Shown here one piece after another: positions 19,524 through 28,015 of a DNA stretch of 64,000 nucleotides. The notes below the pieces were generated by a model. It had not been told where the DNA came from and made no database searches. It was given only the letters and a program-made list of their open reading frames with translations. The position numbers and the translations under genes are program-made. How positions within the stretch are numbered: the stretch's first letter is position 1; the number at the start of each line of letters is the position of its first letter. The DNA is from Nevskia soli DSM 19509. Lineage in GTDB: Bacteria; Pseudomonadota; Gammaproteobacteria; Nevskiales; Nevskiaceae. The stretch spans positions 37,058 through 101,057 of the forward strand of contig NZ_JONR01000023.1 of the NCBI RefSeq assembly GCF_000711955.1, given 5' to 3'.

Positions 19524-19685
19524 TTGACCGCAACGACTCCTCCCAAGCCTGAATTCTGGTGCGCTTCCTGCCACCGGCACCGGCCCATCGCCATGCTCGC
19601 CGCGAAGCGGGACAAGACCCGTTCCTACTGCCGCGACTGCTACGAGAAGAGGAAGCTGGCCTTGCGGACCATCAAGCCCGGCTGA
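19524..19685 (+). CDS. Small protein with two CxxC motifs (hypothetical)
   Basis: A TTG start at 19524 would give 53 residues; the frame is open back to a GTG at 19449. The visible core is FWCASCHRHRPIAMLAAKRD, then CRDCYEKRK. The two CxxC pairs about 25 residues apart could bind one zinc, like the zinc ribbon often found in phage or HNH-associated proteins. It follows darG by 132 bp and may be part of the same acquired segment. No convincing ribosome-binding site settles the start. Its function is unknown. Confidence 0.45.
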   Translation: MTATTPPKPEFWCASCHRHRPIAMLAAKRDKTRSYCRDCYEKRKLALRTIKPG

Positions 19686-19692
19686 AGCGGCT

Positions 19693-20202
19693 TTACGGCT
19701 TTGCCGGGGGGCGCCGCAGCCGCCACATCAACACGGCAACCCATAGCGCGATCATTGCCGCCAGCGGCACGATAGCCGTGGTCAGGATCGAGCCGGGCAG
19801 CTGTGCCGGGAAATAGGCGTTGGCCTGCAGCACCAGCCGGTGCACCAGGCAGATGAACACCACCAGCAGGGCGCCCAGCCACTGCGCGTGGGCCACCAGG
19901 AATTCGACGGTCGCGTCCAGCCTCGGCGGTGCCAGCCAGTAGTCCCCGTTGGGCAGGTTCATGCGTTCGCGCGAGTTGCGGTAGACGCTGCTCATCACGG
20001 TCACCACCAGCGAGGGGAAGCCGGTGACGAAGATCAGCATGAAGGCCACGTAGTTGACGCGCGACATGAAACCATTGGCTTCGCCGCTGGCCGCGAAATG
20101 CGAAGCCACCAGGCTGGGCAGGGTGTTCGAGGTCGCGGCGACATAGCCAAGCCCGCCCACCATGATGGCGATGAACAGGCTGCGCGACAGCGTGCGGCGC
20201 AC
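19693..20202 (-). CDS. Four-helix membrane protein with a DUF1648-like segment
   Basis: A GTG at 20202 gives 169 residues with about four membrane segments (LFIAIMVGGLGYVAATS; VNYVAFMLIFVTGFPSLVV; LGALLVVFICLVHRLVL; ILTTAIVPLAAMIALWVAVL). Between helices 1 and 2, LPSLVASHFAASGEANGFMS resembles the DUF1648 motif (LP..v..HF...G). The function is unknown. It starts 38 bp downstream of the Rieske oxygenase gene and is probably co-transcribed. A longer open frame runs upstream on this strand through the oxygenase gene but is a shadow reading. Confidence 0.7.
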   Translation of the reverse strand: MRRTLSRSLFIAIMVGGLGYVAATSNTLPSLVASHFAASGEANGFMSRVNYVAFMLIFVTGFPSLVVTVMSSVYRNSRERMNLPNGDYWLAPPRLDATVEFLVAHAQWLGALLVVFICLVHRLVLQANAYFPAQLPGSILTTAIVPLAAMIALWVAVLMWRLRRPPAKP

Positions 20203-20240
20203 GGCGGAACCCCGGCCCGGCCGGAGCGTTCGGCGCCGCC

Positions 20241-21344
20241 TCAGCCCTGCCTGGGCGGCAGCGGCACGCCGCGGCGGGTGAGCAGGTCCTTCAGGCGCTG
20301 GATGGCGGGGAAGATTTCCTGGTTGCGGTCGGCGCCCTGCTGGTCGTAGGCGCGCTGCTCGGCTTCGACGATCTCGCGGTCCTGGCCGAAGATGCCCTCG
20401 GTGAACCAGTGGATGAAGGGCCACAGCAGGTGGATCATGCCGGGGATGCCCGGCTTGCGGATCATGATCAGGCCGTAGGTCTGGTTGGCGCGCTGGTCGA
20501 CGTCGGTCGGCATGTAGGCGTTCCACAGGTCCAGCGCCGGCTGGTCGGTGCCGGAGCCCGCGGTCCAGAACTTCAGCGTCTGGTAGGGATAGCCGGTGCG
20601 GATGGTCATCAGGTCGTGGCCGTCCTTCGCCACGTCGTGCTTGCCGCGGCCGATCATGAAGCGCTCGCCCAGCGGCTGCTTGCCGGCGGCGCGCGAGAAG
20701 GTGTAGTCGGCTTCCAGCCAGTCGTCGCCCTCGCGCACGTCGAGCAGGGTCGGGCGGATGCTGCCCATCAGGCTGCGGTGCAGGAACTGATGGTTCATGT
20801 CCATCAGGTTCTCGTGCATGAACGAGTAGTGGCAGTTGATGGTGCGGTCCAGCAGGCGGTGCTTGTAGGCCGGGTTGGAATAGGTCGGCAGGTCCGGGAA
20901 CGGCGTGGTCTCGGCCAGGGCCTGGTTGCCGGTGAAGACGAAGATGAAGCCGTACTGCTCGCGGGCGGCGTAGCTGCGCACGCCGTTGGGCAGGGTCTGC
21001 TTTTCGTCGAGGTAGGGCACGTTGATGCACTTGCCGCTGCGGTTGTAGGCCCAGCAGTGGTAGCTGCACAGCAGGCGGTCGCCTTTCACCACGCCCAGGT
21101 GCAGCGGCACCTGGCGGTGCGCGCAGCGGTCTTCCAGCGCGAACACGTCGCCCTGGCCTTCGAGCGGCCGCACCAGCACGATCGGCTCGCCGCCGAAGGT
21201 CACGCCCAGGGTCTTGCCCGGCTTGAGGTCGCGGGCGCGGGCCAGCGGGTACCAGTGATCCGGATGCAGACCGGTGCGGCGCAGGTCGCGCGGACCCCCG
21301 CGTTCGGTGGCATCGATGCGGTGCAGCGTGTGTACGGAAGACAT
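20241..21344 (-). CDS. Rieske (2Fe-2S) ring-hydroxylating oxygenase, VanA-like
   Basis: The ATG at 21344 gives 367 residues. The N-terminal Rieske domain has CAHRQVPLHLGVVKGDRLLC and SYHCW, i.e. the CxH...CxxH cluster ligands. The catalytic domain has HENLMDMNHQFLHRSLMG, the mononuclear iron site (D/H/H) seen in VanA-type and related single-component oxygenases. Such enzymes hydroxylate or demethylate aromatic or terpenoid substrates using electrons from a separate reductase. No reductase is adjacent, so the substrate cannot be given. It is followed by a small membrane protein gene, and the upstream region is shared with the divergent S46 peptidase gene. Confidence 0.88.
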   Translation of the reverse strand: MSSVHTLHRIDATERGGPRDLRRTGLHPDHWYPLARARDLKPGKTLGVTFGGEPIVLVRPLEGQGDVFALEDRCAHRQVPLHLGVVKGDRLLCSYHCWAYNRSGKCINVPYLDEKQTLPNGVRSYAAREQYGFIFVFTGNQALAETTPFPDLPTYSNPAYKHRLLDRTINCHYSFMHENLMDMNHQFLHRSLMGSIRPTLLDVREGDDWLEADYTFSRAAGKQPLGERFMIGRGKHDVAKDGHDLMTIRTGYPYQTLKFWTAGSGTDQPALDLWNAYMPTDVDQRANQTYGLIMIRKPGIPGMIHLLWPFIHWFTEGIFGQDREIVEAEQRAYDQQGADRNQEIFPAIQRLKDLLTRRGVPLPPRQG

Positions 21345-21591
21345 GGTCCGGCGTGCTCCATTGGAAATGGCCCGGATCAGGCCGGGAAAAAAACCGCCTT
21401 GCACCAAATAAGGAGTGCGGCGTTCCAAGATGCTAGCACGGGGCTTGCCAAAGCCGAACCCTGGGCCCGGCGCCGGGGGCCAGGGCGGCCGGATCGACGC
21501 GGACCGGCGCGGGTTTGCGGCAGGGGGGGCCAAGGCTTTTATACTGGACCCCACAGGCCACCCGAGTGGCCGCCAACATCCGGGAATATCC

Positions 21592-23697
21592 ATGACTCGC
21601 ACCGTTGAACCGTGGGGTCGGCGTCTGCGCCGGCCCGGACTTGCCGTTGTCGCGGCCCTGCTGCCGCTCGCCGCCGCCCATGCCGCCGAAGGCATGTGGA
21701 CCCTGGACAAGCTGCCGGCCAAGGATCTGCAGGCGCGCTACGGCTTCACGCCGGACGCGGCCTGGGTGCAGCATGCGCAGCGCTCCTCCCTGCGACTGGC
21801 CGGCGGCTGTTCCGGGTCCTTCGTCTCGCCGGACGGCCTGGTGCTGACCAATCACCACTGCGTGCGCGAGTGCGTGCAGCAGCTCTCCACCGCCAAGAAG
21901 AATTTCGTCGCCGATGGCTTCTACGCGAAGGAGCAGAAGGACGAGGTGCTGTGCCCGACCATCGAGTTGAACCGCCTCGATGAAATCAGCGACGTCACCG
22001 CCCGCGTCAAGAAGGCCACCAGCGGCCTGCAGGGCGCCGCCTTCAGCAAGGCGCAGAAAGCCGAGCAGTCGAAGATCGAGGCCGAGTGTGTCGGCGCCGA
22101 CAAGGAGCGCACCCGCTGCGACGTGGTCGAGCTGTACCACGGCGGCGTCTACGACGTGTACAAGTACCACCGCTTCCAGGACGCGCGCCTGGTGTTCGCG
22201 CCGGACGAATCGATCGCCTTCTTCGGCGGCGACCCGGACAACTTCAACTTCCCGCGCTATGACCTCGACATGGGCATCCTGCGCGCCTACGAGGACGGCA
22301 AGCCGGCCAAGGTCGCCGACTACTTCCCGTTCTCCAAGAACGGCGCCGAGGAAAACGAGCTGACCATGGTGCTGGGCCACCCCGGTTCCACCCAGCGCCA
22401 GCTGACCATTGCCCAGCTCGAGCGTCGCCGCGATGTCGACCTGCCGTCGCGCCTGATGTATGCCGCGGAAGAACGCGGCATGCTCAACCAGTTTGCCTCG
22501 GAAAGTCCGGAGTCGGCGCGCACCAGCGAAGCCGACCGTTTTTATCTTGAGAACAGCATCAAGGCGCTGAAGGGCCAGGAGCAGGCGCTGCTCGATCCGG
22601 AAGTGTTCAACTACAAGCGCAAGCAGGAAAGCGAGCTGCGCGCCTTCGTCAACGGCAGCCCGGCGCGCAAGGCCAAGTACGGCAAGGCCTGGGACGAGAT
22701 CGCTGCGGTGCAGGCCAATTACCGCGAGTTCGAGATGCGCTGGAAATTCATCGAAGGCCAGCGCGGCTTCCAGTCGGATTATTTCGGCTTTGCCCGTGAC
22801 CTGGTGCGCGGCGCTGCCGAACGCGGCAAGCCCAATTCGGAGCGCCTGCACGAGTTCACCGACGGTGCGCTGCCGACGCTGACGCAGGAGCTGTTCTCCG
22901 ATGCGCCGATCTATCCCGCGTTCGAGCAGGTCGAGCTCGGCTGGTCGCTGACCAAGCTGCGTGAATGGCTCGGCGCCGACGACGCCACCGTGCGCCAGGT
23001 GCTGGGCAAGGAAGCGCCAGAGCTGATGGCCAAGCGCCTGGTCGAGACCACCAAACTGGGTGATCCGGCGGTGCGCAAGGCGCTGTGGGATGGCGGCCAG
23101 GCTGCAATCGACGCCTCCACCGATCCCTTCATCCTGCTGGCCAGGCAGGTCGATCCGGAAGCGCGCGCCCTGCGCAAGCGTTACGAGGATGAAGTGGAAG
23201 CGGTGGAAAAGAAGAACGCTGAACTGCTGGCCCAGGCGCGCTTCGAGAAGTACGGCACCAGCGTCTATCCCGATGCCACCTTCACCCTGCGCCTGTCCGA
23301 CGGCGTGGTCAAAGGCTGGAACGAGAAAGGCGTGCCGGTGAAGCCCTTCACCGAAATCGCCGGCGCCTTCGACCGCGCCACCGGCTTCGATCCGTTCAAG
23401 CTGCCGGACTCCTGGATCAAGGCCAAGGACCAGCTCAACGGCGCGCAGCGCTTCGACTTCGTCACCAGCAACGACATCATCGGCGGCAATTCCGGCAGCC
23501 CGATGATCAACCGCAAGGGCGAGATCGTCGGCCTGGTGTTCGACGGCAACATCGAATCCCTCGGCGGCGCCTACTGGTTCGACGAGCGCGTCAACCGCAC
23601 CGTGGCCGTGCACAGCGGCGCCATCGTCGAGGCCCTGCGCAAGGTCTACGGCGCGGACCGCATCGTCAACGAGATCGAGGCCGGCCGCAACAAGTAG
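21592..23697 (+). CDS. S46-family dipeptidyl-peptidase (DPP7/DPP11-like)
   Basis: The 701-residue protein from ATG 21592 carries a signal peptide ending near AHAAEGMW. S46 enzymes are periplasmic exopeptidases that release dipeptides. The triad is visible: histidine in GLVLTNHHCVRECVQ (residues 88-89), aspartate in FFGGDPDNFNFPRYDLD, and serine in the C-terminal GGNSGSPMINRKGEIVGLVF. Length agrees with the family (about 700-720 aa). Non-fermenting bacteria that live on proteins often carry it. DPP7 and DPP11 types differ at one S1 residue, which I cannot assign safely. A clear terminator follows. Confidence 0.93.
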   Translation: MTRTVEPWGRRLRRPGLAVVAALLPLAAAHAAEGMWTLDKLPAKDLQARYGFTPDAAWVQHAQRSSLRLAGGCSGSFVSPDGLVLTNHHCVRECVQQLSTAKKNFVADGFYAKEQKDEVLCPTIELNRLDEISDVTARVKKATSGLQGAAFSKAQKAEQSKIEAECVGADKERTRCDVVELYHGGVYDVYKYHRFQDARLVFAPDESIAFFGGDPDNFNFPRYDLDMGILRAYEDGKPAKVADYFPFSKNGAEENELTMVLGHPGSTQRQLTIAQLERRRDVDLPSRLMYAAEERGMLNQFASESPESARTSEADRFYLENSIKALKGQEQALLDPEVFNYKRKQESELRAFVNGSPARKAKYGKAWDEIAAVQANYREFEMRWKFIEGQRGFQSDYFGFARDLVRGAAERGKPNSERLHEFTDGALPTLTQELFSDAPIYPAFEQVELGWSLTKLREWLGADDATVRQVLGKEAPELMAKRLVETTKLGDPAVRKALWDGGQAAIDASTDPFILLARQVDPEARALRKRYEDEVEAVEKKNAELLAQARFEKYGTSVYPDATFTLRLSDGVVKGWNEKGVPVKPFTEIAGAFDRATGFDPFKLPDSWIKAKDQLNGAQRFDFVTSNDIIGGNSGSPMINRKGEIVGLVFDGNIESLGGAYWFDERVNRTVAVHSGAIVEALRKVYGADRIVNEIEAGRNK

Positions 23698-23741
23698 CCG
23701 CCATATCGCGGACGCTGCACGGTCCGTGAACTGAAGTACCA

Positions 23742-23781
23742 GGCCTCCGGCCGGCGCAATGCCAGCCGGAGGCCTTTTTTT
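23742..23781 (+). terminator. Intrinsic terminator after the S46 peptidase gene
   Basis: GGCCTCCGGC (23742-23751) pairs perfectly with GCCGGAGGCC (23765-23774), followed immediately by seven T's. It ends the S46 transcript 45 bp past the stop. Confidence 0.9.
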
Positions 23782-23819
23782 GCTTTAGGCTGTCGGTACA
23801 TTCGCAGGGAAGCAAGAAT

Positions 23820-24668
23820 GTGCTGCGTTTGCTGAAACTCCTGGCCTGCTGTTGCCTGCTGCCGCTGCTCGCCGCGTGCAGCACCACGCGGCTGGCCTAC
23901 GATCACCTCGACACCCTGCTGCGCTGGCAGGTTTCGAAATACGTCGATCTCGATGCGCAGCAGCGGCAGTACCTGGACACCGAGTTGCAGCAGCTGTGGA
24001 TCTGGCACCGGCATACGCAATTGCCGTCGTACGCCACCGACCTGCGGCAGCTGGCCGCCGCGGCGCAGACGGGGCCGCTCAGCCGCGAGCAGCTCGAAAC
24101 CGTCAGCGTGAAGATCCGTAACGACTGGGACCGCTTGGTGGAACACGCGCTGCCCGACTACGCCCGGGCCCATGTGCTGCTCAGCGATGCGCAGGTGGCG
24201 GACATGATCCGGCGCATCGGTGCGGAAATCGAGCGCCGCTCGCGCAAATCCCTGAACCGCAGCGAGCCGGAACGCCGGGCACGCCTCGTTGAACGGATGG
24301 ACGACAGCCTGCGCGACTGGATCGGCCGGCCCAATGCCCGGCAACGTGAACTGGTCGAGCAGTGGGCCGCGCAGGTGCAGCTCGCCACGCCGGAACTGAC
24401 GCGGGGACGGCTCAACTCCCTGGACCACTATGCCGCGGTGCTGGGCACCCGGGCGCAGCCCGGCTTCGAACAGCGCATGCGCGAATATTTCCTCGGCCCG
24501 CACCCGGCGGACGATCCGCAGTCGCTGGAATCCGTGGAACGCCGGCGCTGGCTGCAACTGCTGGCCGATCTCTCCGCCACCCTGGACGCGGCCCAGCGCG
24601 AGCACCTGTGCAAGCGGCTGCTCGGTTATGCGGCTGATTTCGAAGCCCTGGCAGCCGAGCCTGGATAG
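23820..24668 (+). CDS. DUF6279-family lipoprotein
   Basis: A GTG start at 23820, preceded by an AGGGAAG sequence, gives 282 residues. The signal peptide ends in a lipobox (LLPLLAACST). The mature protein begins TTRLAYDHLDTLLRWQVSKY followed by VDLDAQQ, the hallmark of the DUF6279 lipoprotein family found mostly in Gammaproteobacteria. The remainder is predicted to be mainly helical, with many Arg/Glu repeats. The function is unknown. It stands alone between the S46 terminator and the tetR promoter. Confidence 0.85.
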   Translation: MLRLLKLLACCCLLPLLAACSTTRLAYDHLDTLLRWQVSKYVDLDAQQRQYLDTELQQLWIWHRHTQLPSYATDLRQLAAAAQTGPLSREQLETVSVKIRNDWDRLVEHALPDYARAHVLLSDAQVADMIRRIGAEIERRSRKSLNRSEPERRARLVERMDDSLRDWIGRPNARQRELVEQWAAQVQLATPELTRGRLNSLDHYAAVLGTRAQPGFEQRMREYFLGPHPADDPQSLESVERRRWLQLLADLSATLDAAQREHLCKRLLGYAADFEALAAEPG

Positions 24669-24742
24669 CGCTACGCGCTTCCGGATCCGGGGGCGCTGGA
24701 GCCCCATGCATGAAAACACCGCGCCTTGACCGAATCCTTGTG

Positions 24743-24772
24743 TTCATGATTATATAGACCAGTCGTTATAAT
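24743..24772 (+). promoter_or_regulatory. Promoter/operator of the tetR-MBL operon
   Basis: A consensus -10 TATAAT (24767-24772) lies 20 bp before the tetR ATG, with a weak -35 TTCATG (24743-24748) 18 bp upstream. The spacer contains TAGACCAGTCGTTA, which resembles the TAGACC-type operators bound by many NemR/AcuR-like TetR regulators. The local GC content is also low. Autorepression is likely but inferred. Confidence 0.55.
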
Positions 24773-24791
24773 ACAGATCGAGTTGAAGTCC

Positions 24792-25364
24792 ATGGAACCC
24801 GCAGCCCGCACCCGCCTGATCGAAACCACCGCCCGCCTGCTGCAAACCCAGGGCTACCACAACACCGGCCTGAACCAGATCGTGAGCGAGAGCGCGGCCC
24901 CCAAGGGCTCGCTCTACCACTACTTTCCCGGCGGCAAGGTCGATCTCGCGGTGGCGGCCATCCGCCATTCCGCCGCCGCCACCGCGCAGCAGCTGGCCGC
25001 CCTGTCCATGGCCCAGCCCAGCGCGCTGCTCGGGCTGAGCGCCGTGATCGACCATTTCATCGCCGAGTTCGAATCCTCCGCTTTCCAGAAAGGCTGCCCG
25101 ATCGCCACTGTCACCCTGGAACAGGCCGCGCTCGACGATGCCATCCAGGCCGCCTGCGCCGGGGCCTACGCGTTATGGCAGCAGGGGCTCGAAGCCTGGC
25201 TGGGCGCGCTCAAGGTTCCCAACGCCGCTTTCCTCGCCGAACACCTGCTGGTCCTGATCGAGGGCGCCATGCTGCTGTCGCGCGCCCAGCGCGATTGCGC
25301 GCCGCTGCGCCGGGTCAGGAGCGGCCTGCCTCTTCTGCTCAACCTTTCCGGGAGTGCCGCATGA
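24792..25364 (+). CDS. TetR/AcrR-family transcriptional regulator
   Basis: The ATG at 24792 gives 190 residues. The N-terminal helix-turn-helix reads ARTRLIETTARLLQTQGYHN followed by TGLNQIVSESAAPKGSLYHY, a typical TetR DNA-binding domain. The C-terminal domain (YADJ/YcdC-type, with FQKGCPIATVTLE) binds an unknown ligand and contains a cysteine in the same region as the reactive cysteine of electrophile sensors such as NemR. The gene overlaps the following MBL-fold gene by 4 bp (ATGA), so it probably regulates that gene. Confidence 0.92.
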   Translation: MEPAARTRLIETTARLLQTQGYHNTGLNQIVSESAAPKGSLYHYFPGGKVDLAVAAIRHSAAATAQQLAALSMAQPSALLGLSAVIDHFIAEFESSAFQKGCPIATVTLEQAALDDAIQAACAGAYALWQQGLEAWLGALKVPNAAFLAEHLLVLIEGAMLLSRAQRDCAPLRRVRSGLPLLLNLSGSAA

Positions 25365-26275
25365 ACAAGTACCTGCACCCGCTGCTGGGCCTGCTGCTGT
25401 CCTGCACCATCGGCGGCGCTCTCGCCGATACACCCGCGTCACCGGCAACGCCGGCCCCATCCGCCGGCGTCGCCTTCTCCCTGATCAAGACCGGTCACAC
25501 CCATGCGCAGGCCGGCATGGTCTATTCGGGCGGCAGCTTCTTCCAGAAGCTGGAGATCAACCACGTCGCCGTGCTGGTGCAGCATCCGCGCGGCAGCTTC
25601 CTGTTCGACAGCGGCTTGGGCAAGGACATCGCGGCGCAGTACCGGCAGGACATGCCCTGGTGGGCCAAGCCCTCGTTCTATTACGAGCCGCCGGTGAATC
25701 CCGCCCGCACCCAGCTCGATCAGGCCGGCATCGCCGTGCCGCGCATCATCCTCAGCCACAGCCACTGGGACCATGCCAGCGGCCTGGTGGATTTCCCCGA
25801 GGCCGAGGTGTGGATCACCGCCGAGGAGCGCAACTGGGATCGCCGGCATCCCGGCTTCCCAGGTTCTTTCCCCTCCCAGGTCGGCCCGCCGTCGATCCAG
25901 TGGCACACCTACGCGCTGGAAGACAAACCCTACTTCGGCTTCCCCCGCAGCCTGGATCTGTTCGGCGACGGCAGCGCCGTGCTGCTGCCCTTGCCCGGCC
26001 ACACGCCCGGCGCCGTCGGCCTGCTGCTGACGCTCGCTTCCGGCAAGCAGTACCTGTTCTGCGGTGACACCGTATGGTCGGCCGAGGCCTTGAAGGACTC
26101 GAGTCCCAAGTCCTTCCTCGCCAGCCTCATCGCCGACAATGATCGTGAAGGCACGCAGCACGCCATCGAGCTGCTGCACAAGCTGATGCTCCAGCACCCG
26201 GGCCTGGTGGTGATGCCGGCGCACGATGCGGCGCTGCAGGACACGCTGGGCTATTTCCCGCAGTGGGTGCGATGA
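25361..26275 (+). CDS. Secreted metallo-beta-lactamase-fold hydrolase
   Basis: The ATG at 25361 overlaps the tetR stop. The 304-residue protein has a signal peptide (LLGLLLSCTIGGALA) and an MBL-fold core. The zinc motif is LSHSHWDHASG (HxHxDH type), followed by LPLPGHTPGAVG, LFCGDTVW and VMPAHD, giving the other zinc ligands. Family members include lactonases and diverse hydrolases; the substrate is not identifiable from sequence alone. The shared operon with a TetR repressor hints at inducible detoxification or signal degradation. Confidence 0.9.
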   Translation: MNKYLHPLLGLLLSCTIGGALADTPASPATPAPSAGVAFSLIKTGHTHAQAGMVYSGGSFFQKLEINHVAVLVQHPRGSFLFDSGLGKDIAAQYRQDMPWWAKPSFYYEPPVNPARTQLDQAGIAVPRIILSHSHWDHASGLVDFPEAEVWITAEERNWDRRHPGFPGSFPSQVGPPSIQWHTYALEDKPYFGFPRSLDLFGDGSAVLLPLPGHTPGAVGLLLTLASGKQYLFCGDTVWSAEALKDSSPKSFLASLIADNDREGTQHAIELLHKLMLQHPGLVVMPAHDAALQDTLGYFPQWVR

Positions 26276-26276
26276 T

Positions 26277-26306
26277 GGATTGGGGCGCGTAAAAGCGCTC
26301 CAATCC
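26277..26306 (+). terminator. Hairpin directly after the MBL-fold gene
   Basis: GGATTGGGGCGC (26277-26288) pairs with GCGCTCCAATCC (26295-26306), 12 bp with one G-U, loop GTAAAA. It begins one base after the stop codon. It has no T-run, so termination is uncertain. Confidence 0.45.
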
Positions 26307-26368
26307 AGGATCATGTCATCCTGAGCGCAGAAGGATCTGACAGGCATCTCAATAGAGGAATCCGCGAA

Positions 26369-27832
26369 GTGCTGAAGCGCGCACTGCTGTTCGTAGTCAT
26401 CCTGATCGGTACGCTTGTCGTCATCGCGGTGGCGCACACCGCGCTGACGCCGCGGGTCAGCGTTGCTGTGGTCCCGCTGAGCCAGCTACCCGTCGACAAG
26501 CAGGCCGTGGCCGAACGGCTGGCCGCCGCCGTGCGCTTCAGCACCATCTCCTGGGAAGATCCCAAGGCTCAACCCGATTCGCAATTGCCCCAGCTCATCG
26601 CCTTCCTGCGCAGCAGCTATCCCCTGGTCTTCTCGAAACTCCAGCAGGAGGAATTTCCCGGCCTGGGCCTGCTGCTGAAATGGCCGGGCCGCGACGCGCA
26701 GGCCTTGCCGGTCCTGCTCGCCGCGCACCTGGATGTGGTGCCGGTGGAGCCGGGCACCGAAGCCGGCTGGCAGCATCCGCCGTTCTCCGGCGATATCGCC
26801 GATGGCTACATCTGGGGACGCGGCACACTCGACGACAAGCTGGTGGCCTTGTCGATCCTGGAAGCGGCGGAAGCCATGCTGGCCCAGGGCCTGCAGCCTC
26901 GCCAGACGCTTTACTTCGCCTTCGGCGGCGACGAGGAAATCGGCGGTGAACAGGGGGCGGCGCATATCGCGGAACATCTGCGCCAGCAGGGCGTAAAGCT
27001 GGACTACGTGCTCGACGAAGGCCTCAGCATCACCGACGGCTTCATCGCGGGCCTGAAGAAACCGGCGGCGCTGATCGGCATCGGACAGAAGGGCTACGCC
27101 ACCTTCGCCCTGAGCGCCAGCGGACCCGGCGGCCATTCCTCCGTGCCGGTGGATCTCAATCCCCTGGTGCTGGTGTCGCGCGCCGTGGCGCGCATCGATG
27201 CGTCCAAACCGCAGCTGACCATGCCGGAGCCGGTGCGGCAGATGCTGGCCGGCATCGCGCCGGAGACGCCGCCGGCGATGCGGGTGGCCTTGAGCAATCT
27301 ATGGCTGAGCAAGCCGCTGGTGCAGGCCATCTTCAAATCGCAACCGGCGACGCGGGCGATGCTGCAGACCGTGGTGTCGCCGACCGTGTTCCGCTCGGGG
27401 GAGAAGGACAATATCGTGCCGCAGCAGGCGCGGGCGGAGATCAATGTGCGGATCCTGCCGGGGGATACCGTGGCGGCCGTGCGGCAGCGGTTCGTCAAGG
27501 CGGTGGATGATCCGCGGGTGAGCATCGAGCTGGTGGCGGGCTCGACCGAGCCTACGCCGGTATCGGATAGTGGGAGTCCGGGCTATCGCACGCTGGCTGG
27601 CGCTATCCATTCCACCTATCCCGACGTCGTTGTTGCGCCGGGGTTGGTATTGGCTTTGACCGATTCGCGGCATTACGTCGATATCGCGCAGAACATTTAT
27701 CGGTTTGGGCCGATGCGGTTGAGGCCGGAAGATCTTGCGCGGATTCATGGGAGCAATGAGCGGATTTCGGTGGAGGACTATGCGGCGGCGGTGCGGTTCT
27801 TTGCTACGTTGATGTCGGCGCCGGCGCTCTGA
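26369..27832 (+). CDS. M20-family metallopeptidase, membrane-anchored (carboxypeptidase PM20D1/CPS1-like)
   Basis: A GTG at 26369 with an AGAGGA site upstream gives 487 residues. An N-terminal helix (LLFVVILIGTLVVIAVAHTA) anchors or exports the enzyme. The M20 zinc site is complete: VLLAAHLDVVPVEPGTEAGW, GRGTLDDKLVALSILEAAE, and FGGDEEIGGEQGAAH. A dimerisation-domain region follows (KGYATFALSASGPGGHSSVP), then a C-terminal histidine region (LTDSRHY). Eukaryotic and bacterial relatives hydrolyse or form N-acyl amino acids or act as carboxypeptidases. The last ~170 codons use CGG, GGG, TTG and GCT far more than the rest of the gene. Confidence 0.92.
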   Translation: MLKRALLFVVILIGTLVVIAVAHTALTPRVSVAVVPLSQLPVDKQAVAERLAAAVRFSTISWEDPKAQPDSQLPQLIAFLRSSYPLVFSKLQQEEFPGLGLLLKWPGRDAQALPVLLAAHLDVVPVEPGTEAGWQHPPFSGDIADGYIWGRGTLDDKLVALSILEAAEAMLAQGLQPRQTLYFAFGGDEEIGGEQGAAHIAEHLRQQGVKLDYVLDEGLSITDGFIAGLKKPAALIGIGQKGYATFALSASGPGGHSSVPVDLNPLVLVSRAVARIDASKPQLTMPEPVRQMLAGIAPETPPAMRVALSNLWLSKPLVQAIFKSQPATRAMLQTVVSPTVFRSGEKDNIVPQQARAEINVRILPGDTVAAVRQRFVKAVDDPRVSIELVAGSTEPTPVSDSGSPGYRTLAGAIHSTYPDVVVAPGLVLALTDSRHYVDIAQNIYRFGPMRLRPEDLARIHGSNERISVEDYAAAVRFFATLMSAPAL

Positions 27833-27833
27833 T

Positions 27834-27877
27834 CGAAACTTTTATGTTCGCGCTTGCGCGCGCGGCATTGACCGCGC
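27834..27877 (+). repeat. Dispersed repeat copy A (CGCGCTTGCGCGCG type)
   Basis: This segment after the M20 gene is closely similar to 63723-63768 and 63865-63910. The shared skeleton is GAAACtt-TGT-CGCGCTTGCGCGCG-GC-TTGACCGCGC. It contains a short GCGC-rich palindrome. Confidence 0.55.
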
Positions 27878-28015
27878 CGGCACATACGCCAAGGTTTCGA
27901 AGTGAGGGGCAAAACCGCGATTGATGCGCTTCGCCCAGCACATCCTACGAACCGACGCGAACCCCACCTTGAATTCTTCGCGGATACGGATTGAATCCCG
28001 ACACGACACTTCCAA

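Noticed and set aside
19693..21069. 458-residue minus-strand frame spanning the oxygenase gene
   Set aside because: Only its last ~170 residues look like a protein (membrane helices). The rest is a shadow of the Rieske oxygenase, so the gene was started at 20202.
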